The notes: generated by a model from the sequence alone, not told the origin. DNA of 64,000 bases from Streptomyces sp. DHE7-1 (GCA_016432725.1 JACJDG010000003.1:6044001-6108000); one strand, 5' to 3'; positions 27,981 through 37,989 are shown, counted from the stretch's first letter. Numbers and translations are program-made.

Positions 27981-28941
27981 AGCAGCCTCGCCCGGATCCG
28001 GCCCGTGGTGGTGGTGCGGTCCCAGCTGATCACCGGCAGCAGCCGCGGCATCCAGGCCGGCCACCTCCGGGCCGGGTACGGCGAGAGCGCCACCACGGCA
28101 CATCCGGCCCGGGTGACCAGACCGACGAACGCCTCCCAGTCGGCGCGGGTGGCGCGCCCGTGGTCCTCGGTGGGGCCACCGAGCCCGAGATCCGACAGCA
28201 GCAGCACCCGGCGCCCGGCGGCAGGCGGTGTGTACGCGGTGCGGGTCCATCGGGGCCGGGGCCGGTACCGCGCTGGGGCACGTCGGAGAAATAGCCCACC
28301 TCCACCAGCTCACTGCCCACAACGGTGCGGAGTTGGGCGAGGAGCTGGTCCTGGTCACGGCGGAACGGCTGCATGCCGGAGCCCCGGTCGACGAGCACTT
28401 GTACGCCGTGGCGCAGCGTGGGCACGGGAAGCCGTGGCAGGCGTACGACCGGGCGGCCGTGCGCGAGCGTGTCGATCAGCGCGGCCACGTCCACCGGCCC
28501 CTCGCACACCCGACGGGAGACGACGTCCCGGAGGATCGCACCGGCCCATTGAGGGGCGAGCAGTGGCAGATGAGGGAGTCTGGCGGGCGCGGACGTCGGC
28601 CGGGGGAGCGGCTCGACGGGAGCGGCCGGGAGGCGCGGGGACTCGACCCGCACCGGCTGGAGCAGGGGCAGGTCCCCCAACGGGTCCGGGGGTTCCACCT
28701 GGTCTTCGGCGACGGTCCGCCCGGTGTCCCTGGAATTCACGGCGGCGGCGTCCCGTTCTTCGTCCGGCGCTTCGGACCCGGCCTCCGGTACGGCAGGACC
28801 AGCGGACGGCGCGGCCGGACATGCGGGTGGTGCCACCGTCCCGGTGAATCCGAGCAGTCGCAGGACCTGCGCCCGTTCGTCCTCCGTCCGTGCCACCCGC
28901 AGGGCGCGCACCACGTCCCCGATCCAGATCTGCGGACGCAT
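27977..28941 (-). CDS. vWA-like protein of the MoxR cassette (SAV_2336-type), one frame break
   Basis: With one base restored near 28225 the product is 321 aa. A short N-terminal helical domain (WIGDVVRALRVARTEDERAQ) and a proline-rich linker precede a von Willebrand A-like domain: strand HGVQVLVDRGSGM carries a degenerate MIDAS, and VLLLSDLGLGG is the later DLG strand. It resembles the C-terminal part of proteins named SAV_2336-related. vWA proteins serve as substrate adaptors for MoxR ATPases. The ATG at 28941 is 5 bases from the MoxR stop. Confidence 0.68.
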
Positions 28942-28946
28942 CGCCC

Positions 28947-29869
28947 TCAGAGCTCCTGCTGCGTCGATTTGGCCAGCGTGAGGCTGCGCACGAGCGGCCA
29001 CTGCGGATGCTCAGGAGTCAGCCCCAGTGCGCGGCAGGCACGCAGGGCGTCAAGGAACTCGGCAGTGCTGGGCAGCCGTTCGCGCCGAACGTCGTTGTCC
29101 CTGCGTACGGCGACGAGTTCGTCGGCCAGTGCCCCCGCGAGCCGCAGCGTGCCCTTGTCCAACTCCGCTCCCTCGTGTGCCAAATGCAGTTGAGCGATCC
29201 GCACCAGGCTGTCGCGGGTCGGGTCGGGGAGGGTGAAGGTGACGCAGCGGCGGAGGAACGCCTGCGGCAGATCGCGCTCCCCATTGGTGGTGATGATGAT
29301 CAGCGGTGTGGGGACCGACGGCTCTTGCCGGACCAGCGTGCGGGTCTCGGCGACCGTGAACTCCAGCGAACCCAGCGGTACGAGCAAGCTGTTGGGCACG
29401 TCCGGGTCGGCCTTGTCGATCTCGTCGATGAGGACGACGGCCCTCTTGGTGTGGTGATCGCGGTAGAACCGCTCGAGCGGATCGTGCCGGTCGAACGGCT
29501 GGACCAGCCCACCCCGGGTGTGAGCCGATTCCGGGGCCAGCGACCACCACAGGACGCCTGGTTCGATGTAGTCGCCGTTGTTCAGCCGGCCCCGGTGCGC
29601 CTGCGCGTCCGCCAGCCTGCGCACGCTGTCGAATGTCCACAGGAGGTCGGTGGCCTGGGTACGGGAGGTTACGACGTGTTCGTAGTACCGCATGTCGTGC
29701 TCGCGGGCGTAGAACGGGGCCAGCGACGACTTACCGGACCCGGGCGCCCCGCACAGCAGCAGCGGACGGTTGGCGGCCAGAGCGACGTCGACGGCCAGCG
29801 GGAGGCCGTCGGGCATGTCGTAGACCCGGCCGTCCCGGGGTCGGGGCCGTGCGAGACGAGTTCCAGCAC
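28947..29869 (-). CDS. MoxR-type AAA+ ATPase, one frame break
   Basis: With one base restored near 29840, 307 aa. Walker A GAPGSGKSS, Walker B VVLIDEIDKAD, sensor 1 IIITTNGERDLP and the arginine finger segment FLRRC are all intact, so it should be an active ring ATPase of the MoxR/RavA branch. It would remodel or gate the adjacent vWA and CHAT proteins. The GTG at 29869 follows AGGAG, 8 bases after the TIR stop. The break sits in a CCCCGGG context. Confidence 0.78.
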
Positions 29870-29877
29870 GAGAGCTC

Positions 29878-31148
29878 CTATGCGTGCGAACCGGCGAGCA
29901 GGTCGGGCAACTTCTTCAGACGCTGATTGCGCAGCCGCGCGGTCTGCTCCTCACCGGCGGTGAGCGGCGGTGTCAGCAGGACCGCGTGCATGAACTCCGT
30001 CCGGATCCGCTCCTCGAGCGCCGACGTGCCGGTCGTCACCAGGACGATGAGCCAAGAAAAGGCGCCGTGCAGGCGCTTCACGGCCTGCGCGAACTCGTGG
30101 TCTGGCGGGCAGCGGTCGTTGATGATCAGATAGTGGGTGCGGGAGTGCAGGTCCTCCGGCAGCCACCGATCGTCCTCGGCATCGGCGTCGAAGAACTCCG
30201 CCCACACTGTGTTCTCCCAGCTCCGGAACAGCTCGCCGGCACGGTCTTCACCGGTGGGCAGGCTGCCGACCGACCGCATTTCGTAACCCCGGGTGGCGCC
30301 GCACGTGGCCCGCCGGATGTACTGCTCGGCGGTGGTCCGCGCCCGGGCGTTGAGCAGTAGCGTCATGGCCTGCGGTGGCCGGCCGGGCTCGGGCAGCACC
30401 CCGCGCGCCGCCTTCTCGCTCACCCAGGTGGCTTCGAGCTCGCGGGTCAGCCGGCGGATCGTCGCGTCGGACAGCGAGGGGCGAGAGCGTCCACGGCCTT
30501 CTCCATGCGCTCGGGAGAGGCGACCAGGAACTGGTGGGCAAGGAAGAGACAGCCACCGTGCTGGTCCATGACCCGGGCCAGGTGCTCACCCTGGATCTCG
30601 AGTGCCCGCGCGGCATCGGCGAGGGCACCGGGCCTCTCGCGAACCTCGGCGAGATAGATGGACAGTCGTTTGAGCCATGTGCTCATCGGATCATCCTGGC
30701 AGAGCACCTCTGGCAGGTCGGCAAACTCGGCCAGCACGAGCTCGGCGATGCTTTCGGCGTCCGGTGCCTGCCCGCGAGGAGTGCGGGCGAACTGGATCGC
30801 CCGGAGTTCCTCCAGCCCGGCGTCCTTCACGGCCGAGCTCGACAGGCCGTCCAGCAGGACGGGTATGACGAGCAGACGCGCTCCGAGCGCCCTGCGCCAC
30901 ATCAGGATGTTGACCTCTCGCTGCACCCAAGTGGACTGCAGCGCCTTTCGGTTGAGCAGCACGACGGCCGCGTCACACCGGGCGAGCCAGTCGATGAGGT
31001 GCGGCCGCCACTCCGCTCCGGGCGGGATGTCGTTCTGGTCGACCAGCGGGGTGTGACGCTTCTCCGCGAGACGCGTCTCGAGCCTTGCCAGAACAGCCGT
31101 GGCGAACGCGTCGTCCCTGACACTGTGACTGATGAAGACGTCCCCCAC
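29878..31148 (-). CDS. TIR-domain protein, one frame break
   Basis: With one base restored near 30478, 423 aa. Residues 1-140 form a TIR domain: DVFISHS at the first strand, the BB-loop region and Glu78 in STWVQREV at the usual NADase catalytic position. The C-terminal 280 residues are helical plus an alpha/beta segment (THYLIINDRCPPDHEF) that I cannot name. Bacterial TIRs consume NAD+ or make signalling nucleotides. It lies 42 bases downstream of the membrane protein gene and 8 bases upstream of moxR. Confidence 0.75.
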
Positions 31149-31190
31149 ACAGCCGATTGTGATCCACTGGCAGCCGTGTGGCAGGAGAAT

Positions 31191-32423
31191 TCACAAACCC
31201 GCGTCGTACTCGGGCCGCGCCACGATGATCCGCCAGCGGCGGACCTCCTCGGTGAGCGTCGCCTCCACCCGCAGCACCAGCGCCAGGAACGAGGCCGTCC
31301 GGTCGGGGCCATCGGGTTCGGCGAGCAGCTTGCGCAACGTGCTCTCGTGCCCCAGCAGTTCCTGCCGGGTCTCCTGGTAGGAGGCGGCCAGCCGCTGTGA
31401 GGCGAACAGGTTCTGCACCGCCAGGACCGTATTGCACAGGGGTGGCAGGCCGGCCGCGAGCAACGCGATGACCGTGGCGGTCAGCGGCAGTTGCCGCCCG
31501 CCCCGGTCCGGGACGAGTAATGCGGCGTACGCGAGGGCCACGGCGACCGTCGCGAGGACCGCGCCCTTGGCGACACGTCCGAGGGCGTCCTCCGTCCGCA
31601 CGCACTTCTCGGCGGCCAGCTCGAAGAACAGACTCTGTCGCCTGATGCGGTGATCGAGGTAGGTGCGGACGCGTTCGGTGGTGTCGGCGCCTGCCGCCGG
31701 AGCCCGACGCCAGACCTCGTCCTGCCAGTGGGTCTCGGCCCCGTCGGCGTTTCGGTCGACGAGCAGGGCGAACCGGTCGAGACCGGCCGGGCCGGCCCCG
31801 GCGAGCACGGCCAGCCGCGTGTCCCGTACCGTCTCGGCCTCCTGGTCGCTACGGCCCAGATACGGTCCGACTCCCGCGAGGAGCAGGAACATCTCCCGCC
31901 GGAACAACTCGGCCCGCACCCGGCTGGTCACCCAGGGCCGGGACGGCTCCTGTTCGGTCCACACGGTCCAGATCATGACGACGAGCAGCAGACACTGCGC
32001 CAGGACGAAGCCGAGTCCCAGGGGGCCGTGCCCGAAGAACAGGGTCTGCAGAGTCAGGAACACCACGGCCAGCGCGGGGAGCACGGCGAGCCGGATCCCG
32101 GTGGCCCGGTACCGACCCTGCGCGTCCACGGGAGCCTCCCCGGCCGGCCGGGGAAGGACATTCGGGTAGTCGATGGGCGGCCGTACGCCGGGCGCCGGCG
32201 CCCATGCCGTACGCCGGTCCTGGTCGGCACGCCGCCGCCGACGGTGCGCCCACTTCCGGCCCAGCAGGTACCCGCTGTCCAGCAGCAGGAGCACCCAGAG
32301 TGCTCCAGCCACTGGAGCCGTCACGACCAGCGCCGGCTCCTGCGTCAGGGCGGCGGTCACCACCCAGCCCGCGAGCACGACCGTGCTGCCGATGGCGAAC
32401 CGCACGCGTCGGGCACCCACCAT
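31191..32423 (-). CDS. Multi-TM protein with SLATT/DUF4231-like core
   Basis: A 410-aa protein with two TM segments near the N-terminus (residues 8-50), a second pair around residues 115-155 and another pair around 300-345. The segment RVRTYLDHRIRRQSLFFELAA followed by a 2TM unit and a helical tail resembles SLATT/DUF4231 2TM effectors, which are predicted to permeabilise membranes. This family call is tentative. Start ATG at 32423 follows GGAGTTGGGGGG. It is the first gene of the minus-strand conflict cassette. Confidence 0.6.
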   Translation of the reverse strand: MVGARRVRFAIGSTVVLAGWVVTAALTQEPALVVTAPVAGALWVLLLLDSGYLLGRKWAHRRRRRADQDRRTAWAPAPGVRPPIDYPNVLPRPAGEAPVDAQGRYRATGIRLAVLPALAVVFLTLQTLFFGHGPLGLGFVLAQCLLLVVMIWTVWTEQEPSRPWVTSRVRAELFRREMFLLLAGVGPYLGRSDQEAETVRDTRLAVLAGAGPAGLDRFALLVDRNADGAETHWQDEVWRRAPAAGADTTERVRTYLDHRIRRQSLFFELAAEKCVRTEDALGRVAKGAVLATVAVALAYAALLVPDRGGRQLPLTATVIALLAAGLPPLCNTVLAVQNLFASQRLAASYQETRQELLGHESTLRKLLAEPDGPDRTASFLALVLRVEATLTEEVRRWRIIVARPEYDAGL

Positions 32424-32641
32424 GTCCCCCCAACTCCACGGTGCAGAGGGCGAGGGTATCGAAGACGCCCGGGGCGGGGGGTGATCAGCCCGATGAGGGC
32501 TACGAACAGTCCGGTGAGGGGAGTGCGAGGCGGGCACGTCTCTTGGCGGCGGCCACGTACGGTATCTCCGGGTAGGGGTGCAGCGACCGCCAGACCGCTC
32601 AGCTGTCAAGAAGCCGGACGGAAAGCCCCGCCCGGCGTCGC

Positions 32642-32929
32642 TCAGGCCAGCGACAGGAAGAGCTTCTCCAGCCGGGTCCGCATCTGCTCCGGGTCCTCGC
32701 CGTCCTTGCGGCCGGCCTCCATGTCGGTGATGCACTTCTGCAGACCGGTGGCGATGATCGCGAAACCCGCCCGGTCGAGCGCGCGGGACGCGGCGGCGAG
32801 CTGGGTGACGACCTCCTCGCAGTCCCGGCCCTCCTCGATCATCCGGATCACGCCCGAGATCTGGCCCTGCGCGCGGCGCAGACGGTTCAGGACGGACTTG
32901 AGTTCCGCACCCGCGAGATCCAGTTCCAC
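32642..32929 (-). CDS. CstR-like member of the CsoR/FrmR family
   Basis: A 95-aa all-helical repressor with the CsoR-family RRAQGQISGVIRMIEE segment. Cys37 and Cys66 are 29 residues apart as in the family, but the copper-ligand histidine four residues before the second Cys is Gly62, which points to persulfide sensing (CstR type) and not copper. The GTG at 32929 is preferred because GAGGAG ends 6 bases before it; the GTG two codons upstream abuts that site. A perfect operator palindrome lies just upstream. No rhodanese or sulfur-oxidation gene is adjacent. Confidence 0.75.
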   Translation of the reverse strand: MELDLAGAELKSVLNRLRRAQGQISGVIRMIEEGRDCEEVVTQLAAASRALDRAGFAIIATGLQKCITDMEAGRKDGEDPEQMRTRLEKLFLSLA

Positions 32930-32946
32930 GATCACTCCTCGAGAAA

Positions 32947-32960
32947 TACCCCTAGGGGTA
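32947..32960. promoter_or_regulatory. CsoR/CstR-family operator
   Basis: TACCCCTAGGGGTA is a perfect 14-base palindrome of the kind bound by CsoR and CstR proteins, centred about 25 bases before the start of the CstR-like gene. Autorepression is expected. Confidence 0.8.
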
Positions 32961-33058
32961 CTGTACGTCCCGGTTCGGGACGCCGTCGACCACCGACGGA
33001 CACAACAGCGGCGGCCGCCCCCGTCATCCCGGCGTGCCGCCGCGGCCCCGGCCGGGCC

Positions 33059-35377
33059 TCAGAGCTCCAGGCTGAACCAGGTCGTCTTGCCCTCGTCGGT
33101 CGGGCGTACGCCCCAGTCGTCGGCCAGCGCGCGGACGAGTAGCAGGCCGCGGCCGGACTCGTCGGTCTCCGCCGCGAGCCGGGGCTGGGGCAGGTGCAGG
33201 CTGCGGTCGCTGATCTCCACGGTCAGGGCGGTGTCGGTGCGGCACACGCGCACCCCGATCGGGCCCTCGGCGTGCCGGACGGCGTTGGTGAGGATCTCGG
33301 AGAGCAGCAGGAGGGCGTCGTCCGCCGCGTGCGCGCAGTCCCAGGCGACGAGCGCCTTGCCCAGGAAGTCGCGGCCGGTCCGCACGGACTCGGCGGTGGC
33401 GGGCAGGTCCGTCGCGAGCGTGGCCAGCGGGGCCGCGGGAAGCTGGGTCAGCAGCAGCGTGACGTCGTCGTGCCCGTCCGCGTCGGGGAGCAGCGTGGAC
33501 AGGACGTGGTCGGCGGCGGCCTCCAGGTCGGGCGGCGTGTCGGGCAGCCTGTCCAGTGCGGCGATCAGCTCGGTGAGCTGGTCCTCGATGTCCGTCCCCG
33601 GCGTCTCGATCAGCCCGTCGGTGTACAGGACGAGGGTGGCGCCGGGCGCGACCGTGGTGCGGCGCTGCTCGTAGATCACGCCGCCCACCCCCAGGGGGGC
33701 GTTTACGGGGGCCGGGAGCACCTGGGCGCTCCGGCCGGGCGCGGTGACGAGGACCGGCAGGTGACCGGCGGAGCACATCGTCACCTCGCCCGTGTCGGCG
33801 GCGATCACCAGGTAGCAGCAGGTGACGAGCTGGTCCGGGACGTCGAGGTCGGCGACGACGCTCTCCAGCGTCTGCATGAGCTGCCGCGGCTGCACGCCGG
33901 TCTTGGCCAGGGCGTGTGCGGCCGAGCGGAGTTGGCCCATGACGGCGGCGGCTTCGAGACCGCGGCCCATGACGTCGCCGATCAGCACTCCGACCCGGCC
34001 GGCCCCAGCGGGATCAGGTCGAACCAGTCGCCGCCCACGCCCGCGCCCTGGGTCGCCGGCAGGTAGCGGCTGGCGGTGGCGAGGCCCGGGATGGCGGGCG
34101 GGGTGCCCATGAGGCTGCGCTGCAGCGTGAGCGCGATGTGCCGCTGCTGCTCGTACAGCTCCGTCAGCTCGGCCTCGGCACGCTTGCGGTCGCTGATGTC
34201 CCGGACGATCGCGCACGCCCCGACGACCCTGCCGTTGCGGCCCCGGGTCGGCCACAGGGTGACGTCCACGTCCAGCAGGACCCCGGAGCGGGTGACCCGC
34301 AGCGTCTCGAAGTGCTCGACCTTCTCGCCCCGGCGCAGCCGCTTCAGGAGCGCCGTGATCTCGTCCCCTCGTTCGGGCGGCGCCAGCACGGACACGTGCC
34401 GCCCCAGCACCTCGTCCGCCGTGAACCCGTACAGCCGCTGGGCCGCGGCGTTCCAGTACGTGATGTGACCGTCGAGCGTCTTGGCGAGGATGGCGTCCTG
34501 CGAGGACTCGACCAGCGCGGCGAGTTCGGTGATGCGTTCCTCGGCGGCCTTGCGTTCGCTGACGTCGCGTACGGCGGCGGAGACGAGGAGGCCGTCGGCG
34601 GTCTCGAGGGGCTGAGGCTGATCTCGACGGGGAACTCGGTGCCGTCCTTGCGCAGTCCGTAGAGGTCGAGGCCGGCGCCCATGGGGCGGACCTGCTGGTT
34701 GTGGGTGTAGGCGTCGCGGTGTTCGGTGTGGTGGCCGTGGAAGCGGCCGGGACGAGGAGTTCGACGGGGTGGCCGAGGAGTTCCTCGCGGCCGTAGCCGA
34801 AGAGGGCTTCGGTCTGGGCGTTGACGAGGCGGATCAGGCCCTTGTCGTCGACGATCACCATGGCGTCCGGTGCCGCCTCCAGCAGCCCCCGGAACCGTTC
34901 CTCGGCGGCCTTGCGTTCGCTGACGTCGCGTACGGCGGCGGAGACGAGGAGGCCGTCGGCGGTCTCGAGGGGGCTGAGGCTGATCTCGACGGGGAACTCG
35001 GTGCCGTCCTTGCGCAGTCCGTAGAGGTCGAGGCCGGCGCCCATGGGGCGGACCTGCTGGTTGTGGGTGTAGGCGTCGCGGTGTTCGGTGTGGTGGCCGT
35101 GGAAGCGGCCGGGGACGAGGAGTTCGACGGGGTGGCCGAGGAGTTCCTCGCGGCCGTAGCCGAAGAGGGCTTCGGTCTGGGCGTTGACGAGGCGGATCAG
35201 GCCCTTGTCGTCGACGATCACCATGGCGTCCGGTGCCGCCTCCAGCAGTCCCCGGAACTTCTCCTCGGCGGCCCCCGGACCGGCCGCCCCGTCCGGCGCC
35301 CCGCACCGGCACCTCTGGTGCGGCACCGCGCCGGTGGAGTCCGGCGGCCGTGCCGCGGCCAGGTCACTCATCGCCAT
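33059..35377 (-). CDS. PAS-PAS-PAS-SpoIIE phosphatase with C-terminal HATPase, three frame breaks
   Basis: With three bases restored, 773 aa. Two N-terminal PAS domains are nearly identical at DNA level (tandem repeat), a third, divergent PAS follows, then a PP2C/SpoIIE domain (GDWFDLIPLG, LIGDVMGRGLEAA, LVLYTDGLIE) and an RsbW-like HATPase (LSEILTNAVRHA). Such proteins are cytosolic switches of sigma-factor/anti-sigma partner systems. The start ATG at 35377 follows GGGGAGC. Breaks at about 34750, 34608 and 34005 are one-base losses; the first two lie in the repeat copy whose G runs are one shorter than in its twin. Confidence 0.8.
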   Translation of the reverse strand: MAMSDLAAARPPDSTGAVPHQRCRCGAPDGAAGPGAAEEKFRGLLEAAPDAMVIVDDKGLIRLVNAQTEALFGYGREELLGHPVELLVPGRFHGHHTEHRDAYTHNQQVRPMGAGLDLYGLRKDGTEFPVEISLSPLETADGLLVSAAVRDVSERKAAEERFRGLLEAAPDAMVIVDDKGLIRLVNAQTEALFGYGREELLGHPVELLVPAASTATTPNTATPTPTTSRSAPWAPASTSTDCARTAPSSPSRSASAPRDRRRPPRLRRRTRRQRTQGRRGTHHRTRRAGRVLAGRHPRQDARRSHHVLERRGPAAVRVHGGRGAGAARVRAGAARTRGRDHGAPEAAAPGREGRALRDAAGHPLRGPAGRGRHPVADPGPQRQGRRGVRDRPGHQRPQACRGRADGAVRAAAAHRAHAAAQPHGHPARHPGPRHRQPLPAGDPGRGRGRRLVRPDPAGAGRVGVLIGDVMGRGLEAAAVMGQLRSAAHALAKTGVQPRQLMQTLESVVADLDVPDQLVTCCYLVIAADTGEVTMCSAGHLPVLVTAPGRSAQVLPAPVNAPLGVGGVIYEQRRTTVAPGATLVLYTDGLIETPGTDIEDQLTELIAALDRLPDTPPDLEAAADHVLSTLLPDADGHDDVTLLLTQLPAAPLATLATDLPATAESVRTGRDFLGKALVAWDCAHAADDALLLLSEILTNAVRHAEGPIGVRVCRTDTALTVEISDRSLHLPQPRLAAETDESGRGLLLVRALADDWGVRPTDEGKTTWFSLEL
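34535..35256. repeat. Tandem duplication of a PAS-encoding unit (about 361-363 bp x 2)
   Basis: The segment starting at 34535 recurs almost exactly from 34896. In the second copy the unit is 363 bp (121 codons). The first copy is two bases shorter because two G runs are each one G shorter (near 34608 and 34750). The duplication doubles one PAS domain of the SpoIIE phosphatase. Confidence 0.9.
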
Positions 35378-35634
35378 CGACGCTCCCCACGCTCGACATG
35401 AGACGGGCCATTCCAGTGCAGTCCGCACGGCGGCGCGACGACATGTCGCTTAGTGACACCACACCGCTCGAACCTGTCGCCCCCGATGAACAAGCTGACC
35501 GCTCCGTGCGCGGCCGCCCGATCATGGTGGCCGGAAAAAATTCGGTGCGCCGTATCTGCAACCTATTGCCGGCCTTGGCGGGAAAAGTTCCTGGAAGTGG
35601 TCCAGGACCAGCGGTACGGCTGCCAGGAGGTGGC

Positions 35635-36483
35635 GTGAACATCGGAGAAGAGCGCTCCGGCGGCCGGTGGCCGGTGCCGCACGGCGGGCACCCGGAGCCG
35701 CTGACCGCCGTCGCACCCCGACCGGTCCGCCGGGTGCTGTTCCGGCAGGCGTGGCGCGACCTCGTCTTCCTCCACTGGGAGGCCGATCCGTTCGAGGTCG
35801 CCCGGCTGCTGCCGGCCGGCACGACCCCCGACCTCTTCCACGGCCGCGCCTACGTCGGCCTGGTCTTCTTCCGCATGCGGGACCTCGCCGTCGGGCACAC
35901 GCCCCCGCTGCCCCGTCTCGGCACGTTCACCGAGGTCAACGTGCGCCTCTACAGCAGGGACGGGCTCGGGCGGCGAGGGGTGGTGTTCCTGTCGCTGGAC
36001 TGCGACCGGCTGCTGCCCGTCCTCGCGGCCCGGGCGGGCTTCGGACTGCCGTACCGCTGGTCGCGCACCTCGCACCGCTGGTACGGGGACCGGCTGCTGT
36101 ACCGCACGCGCGGACGCGGCGGCACCCGTACCGGCGCCCACGTCTGGCTCGACGTCGCCCGCGAGTCCGCGCCGCCGACGCCGCTGGACGAGTTCCTGAC
36201 CTACCGCTGGGGTCTGCACGAGAGCGTGCTGAAGCTCACGTACTACCTGCCCAACACCCATCCGGCGTGGACGTTCCGGCGGTGTGCCCTGCTCGGCTGG
36301 GACGCGTCGGTGGTCGCGGCCGCCGGCTTGACACCGCCGGCGGGCGACCCGGTCAGCGTGCTGTACGCCCCGGGGGTGCCGGTCCGCTTCGGGCCGCCCG
36401 TACGGCTCGCGCACGGGCGCCCGGGGCACTCCTCAGCCCTGAGGTCCGAGCGCGCCTCGACGGAGCCGGGCGAGAGACCGTGA
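35635..36483 (+). CDS. DUF2071 (YqjF-like) family protein
   Basis: A 282-aa protein with DUF2071 features: QAWRDLVFLHWEADPFEVARLLPAG at the N-terminus, FHGRAYVGLVFFRM, FTEVNVRLY and the C-terminal SVLYAPGVPVRFGPP. The beta-barrel fold is related to acetoacetate decarboxylase, but no catalytic lysine can be assigned. The GTG at 35635 is chosen because AGGAGG lies just before it. Monocistronic; the 250 bases upstream hold no other gene that I can see. Confidence 0.75.
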   Translation: MNIGEERSGGRWPVPHGGHPEPLTAVAPRPVRRVLFRQAWRDLVFLHWEADPFEVARLLPAGTTPDLFHGRAYVGLVFFRMRDLAVGHTPPLPRLGTFTEVNVRLYSRDGLGRRGVVFLSLDCDRLLPVLAARAGFGLPYRWSRTSHRWYGDRLLYRTRGRGGTRTGAHVWLDVARESAPPTPLDEFLTYRWGLHESVLKLTYYLPNTHPAWTFRRCALLGWDASVVAAAGLTPPAGDPVSVLYAPGVPVRFGPPVRLAHGRPGHSSALRSERASTEPGERP

Positions 36484-36690
36484 GGTCCCGCTATTCGCTG
36501 ACGGTGATGGCCGACGTTCACGCGCACGAGTACTGGAATGACCCAGTAGGGACCGGACGCTCTCGTGAGCTGTTGCGGGCCCGGGCCCTGCGCGCCGGCT
36601 CCCCTCATCGAGAAGATGCCGACCTGACCGCGTGCCCGCGGATCGGCGACGATGCTGCGTTCGTCGCCCATTCCCGTCCCGCGGCAGGTG

Positions 36691-37989
36691 TCAGCTCTGG
36701 TGCAGCCAGCAGGTGCAAGCGTCGGCGATGCGGACCTGCCGTGATCCACGCCGGGCTGGTAGGAGCCGCCGCTTGAGATAACCAACCATGGCCGGGATGC
36801 GGATGCTGAGCAGTACAGGATTGTTCCGTTCCAGCTCCCCCGCCCGCAGGGACCGAACGGTGCGCCAGAAATGTCGGCATGCTCGAACGGGTTGCCGCTG
36901 TCGCACGGCGAGCACCATCAGGTAGCCGAGGCACAGCAACTCACCACGCCAGAACCCCACCCGCCTGGCGCCGTCCAATGTCTTTCGCAGCCTGTCCTCC
37001 GCCAGGGCCAGGTCGCCTCGATGGGAAGCAAGGGAAGCCAGAGCAATTGAGCACTGCAGAAGACCAGAGCCGTTGTTGGTCGCCAGTCGGAAGAGCCGCT
37101 GTGCCTCATGGATGTGGTCCTCGGCTGATTCGTACAGCCCCGAGGCGACCAGCGGTTCGACCATGCGCAGGTCGATGAAGCCGTCGGAGGCGATGCTCTC
37201 GGGGATCCGGCCCGGCAGTGACCTGCCATGTGCGTACAGCCGCAGCGCCTCCGCATGATCACGGCGCAGTTCCGCCAGGCGACCGCGGTAGTGGTACGCG
37301 GTTGCCACCCACTGCGTGACCAGGGGCATATTCTCGTTCTCATAGGCACATGCCTCCTGCAGAAGGCCTTCCGCGCGCTCAGGCGCCCGGAACGAGGCCA
37401 CGAGAGCTACGCCCTCGGCGACGAGCGCCCCGCACTCGTAATACCGCGGTAGGTCGGCATCCGAGAGCCTCCTCCGGAATGCCGCGAGTTCTTTGGCCGC
37501 CTTCTTGTAGCGACTGGCGTCCACGTAATATCGGATCAGTGCCAGTGTGGCCTGCGCCCAGACATGCGAATCTGGGGCGGCCGCCTCGATGGCATCCTTC
37601 AGAGACCTTTCGAGTTCGTCCGCCTCGGCTGCCCGGGCGCTGATGTAGGACGCTTTGGCAAGCTGCAACTCGACGACTTCACCGCCGGATTCACGAGCCA
37701 CTGAAATGGCGCGGTCAAGGGCGGATCCGAGGGCTGAATCCTTCGGCTCCCCAAAGTTCACGGCCATCCACGACAGGGCTCGCAGGAATTCTCCGAGTAC
37801 TTTCTCGTCGGCCGGAGAGGAGAGGCTGGACCAGTCGGCGAGTGCGCCGGCGAATGCCACACACTCCAGACGAAGCTCCTCAGGCGGCAGTGTGCCAATC
37901 TTCGCCACAAGCACGTGCGCCCGTTCCTCCCACCGTTCTGGTGAGTGGTGGATCGCGAGATATCGGGCCGAGGCCCTGCTCGCGGTCAT
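36691..37989 (-). CDS. TPR-repeat partner of the STAND protein
   Basis: A 432-aa all-helical protein with about ten TPR-like helical pairs (for example ERAEGLLQEACAYENE and HYRGRLAELRRDHAEALRLY) and a basic C-terminus with two cysteines. The ATG overlaps the TGA of the STAND gene (ATGA), so the proteins are made together. In many STAND immunity and regulatory proteins the TPR sensor is fused to the NTPase; here it is a separate chain, probably the ligand-recognition part. Confidence 0.72.
   Translation of the reverse strand: MTASRASARYLAIHHSPERWEERAHVLVAKIGTLPPEELRLECVAFAGALADWSSLSSPADEKVLGEFLRALSWMAVNFGEPKDSALGSALDRAISVARESGGEVVELQLAKASYISARAAEADELERSLKDAIEAAAPDSHVWAQATLALIRYYVDASRYKKAAKELAAFRRRLSDADLPRYYECGALVAEGVALVASFRAPERAEGLLQEACAYENENMPLVTQWVATAYHYRGRLAELRRDHAEALRLYAHGRSLPGRIPESIASDGFIDLRMVEPLVASGLYESAEDHIHEAQRLFRLATNNGSGLLQCSIALASLASHRGDLALAEDRLRKTLDGARRVGFWRGELLCLGYLMVLAVRQRQPVRACRHFWRTVRSLRAGELERNNPVLLSIRIPAMVGYLKRRLLPARRGSRQVRIADACTCWLHQS

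Noticed and set aside
34535..35256. Tandem repeat as a mobile element or CRISPR-like array
   Set aside because: The two units encode one PAS domain each in frame within a single protein and have no spacers or terminal inverted repeats.
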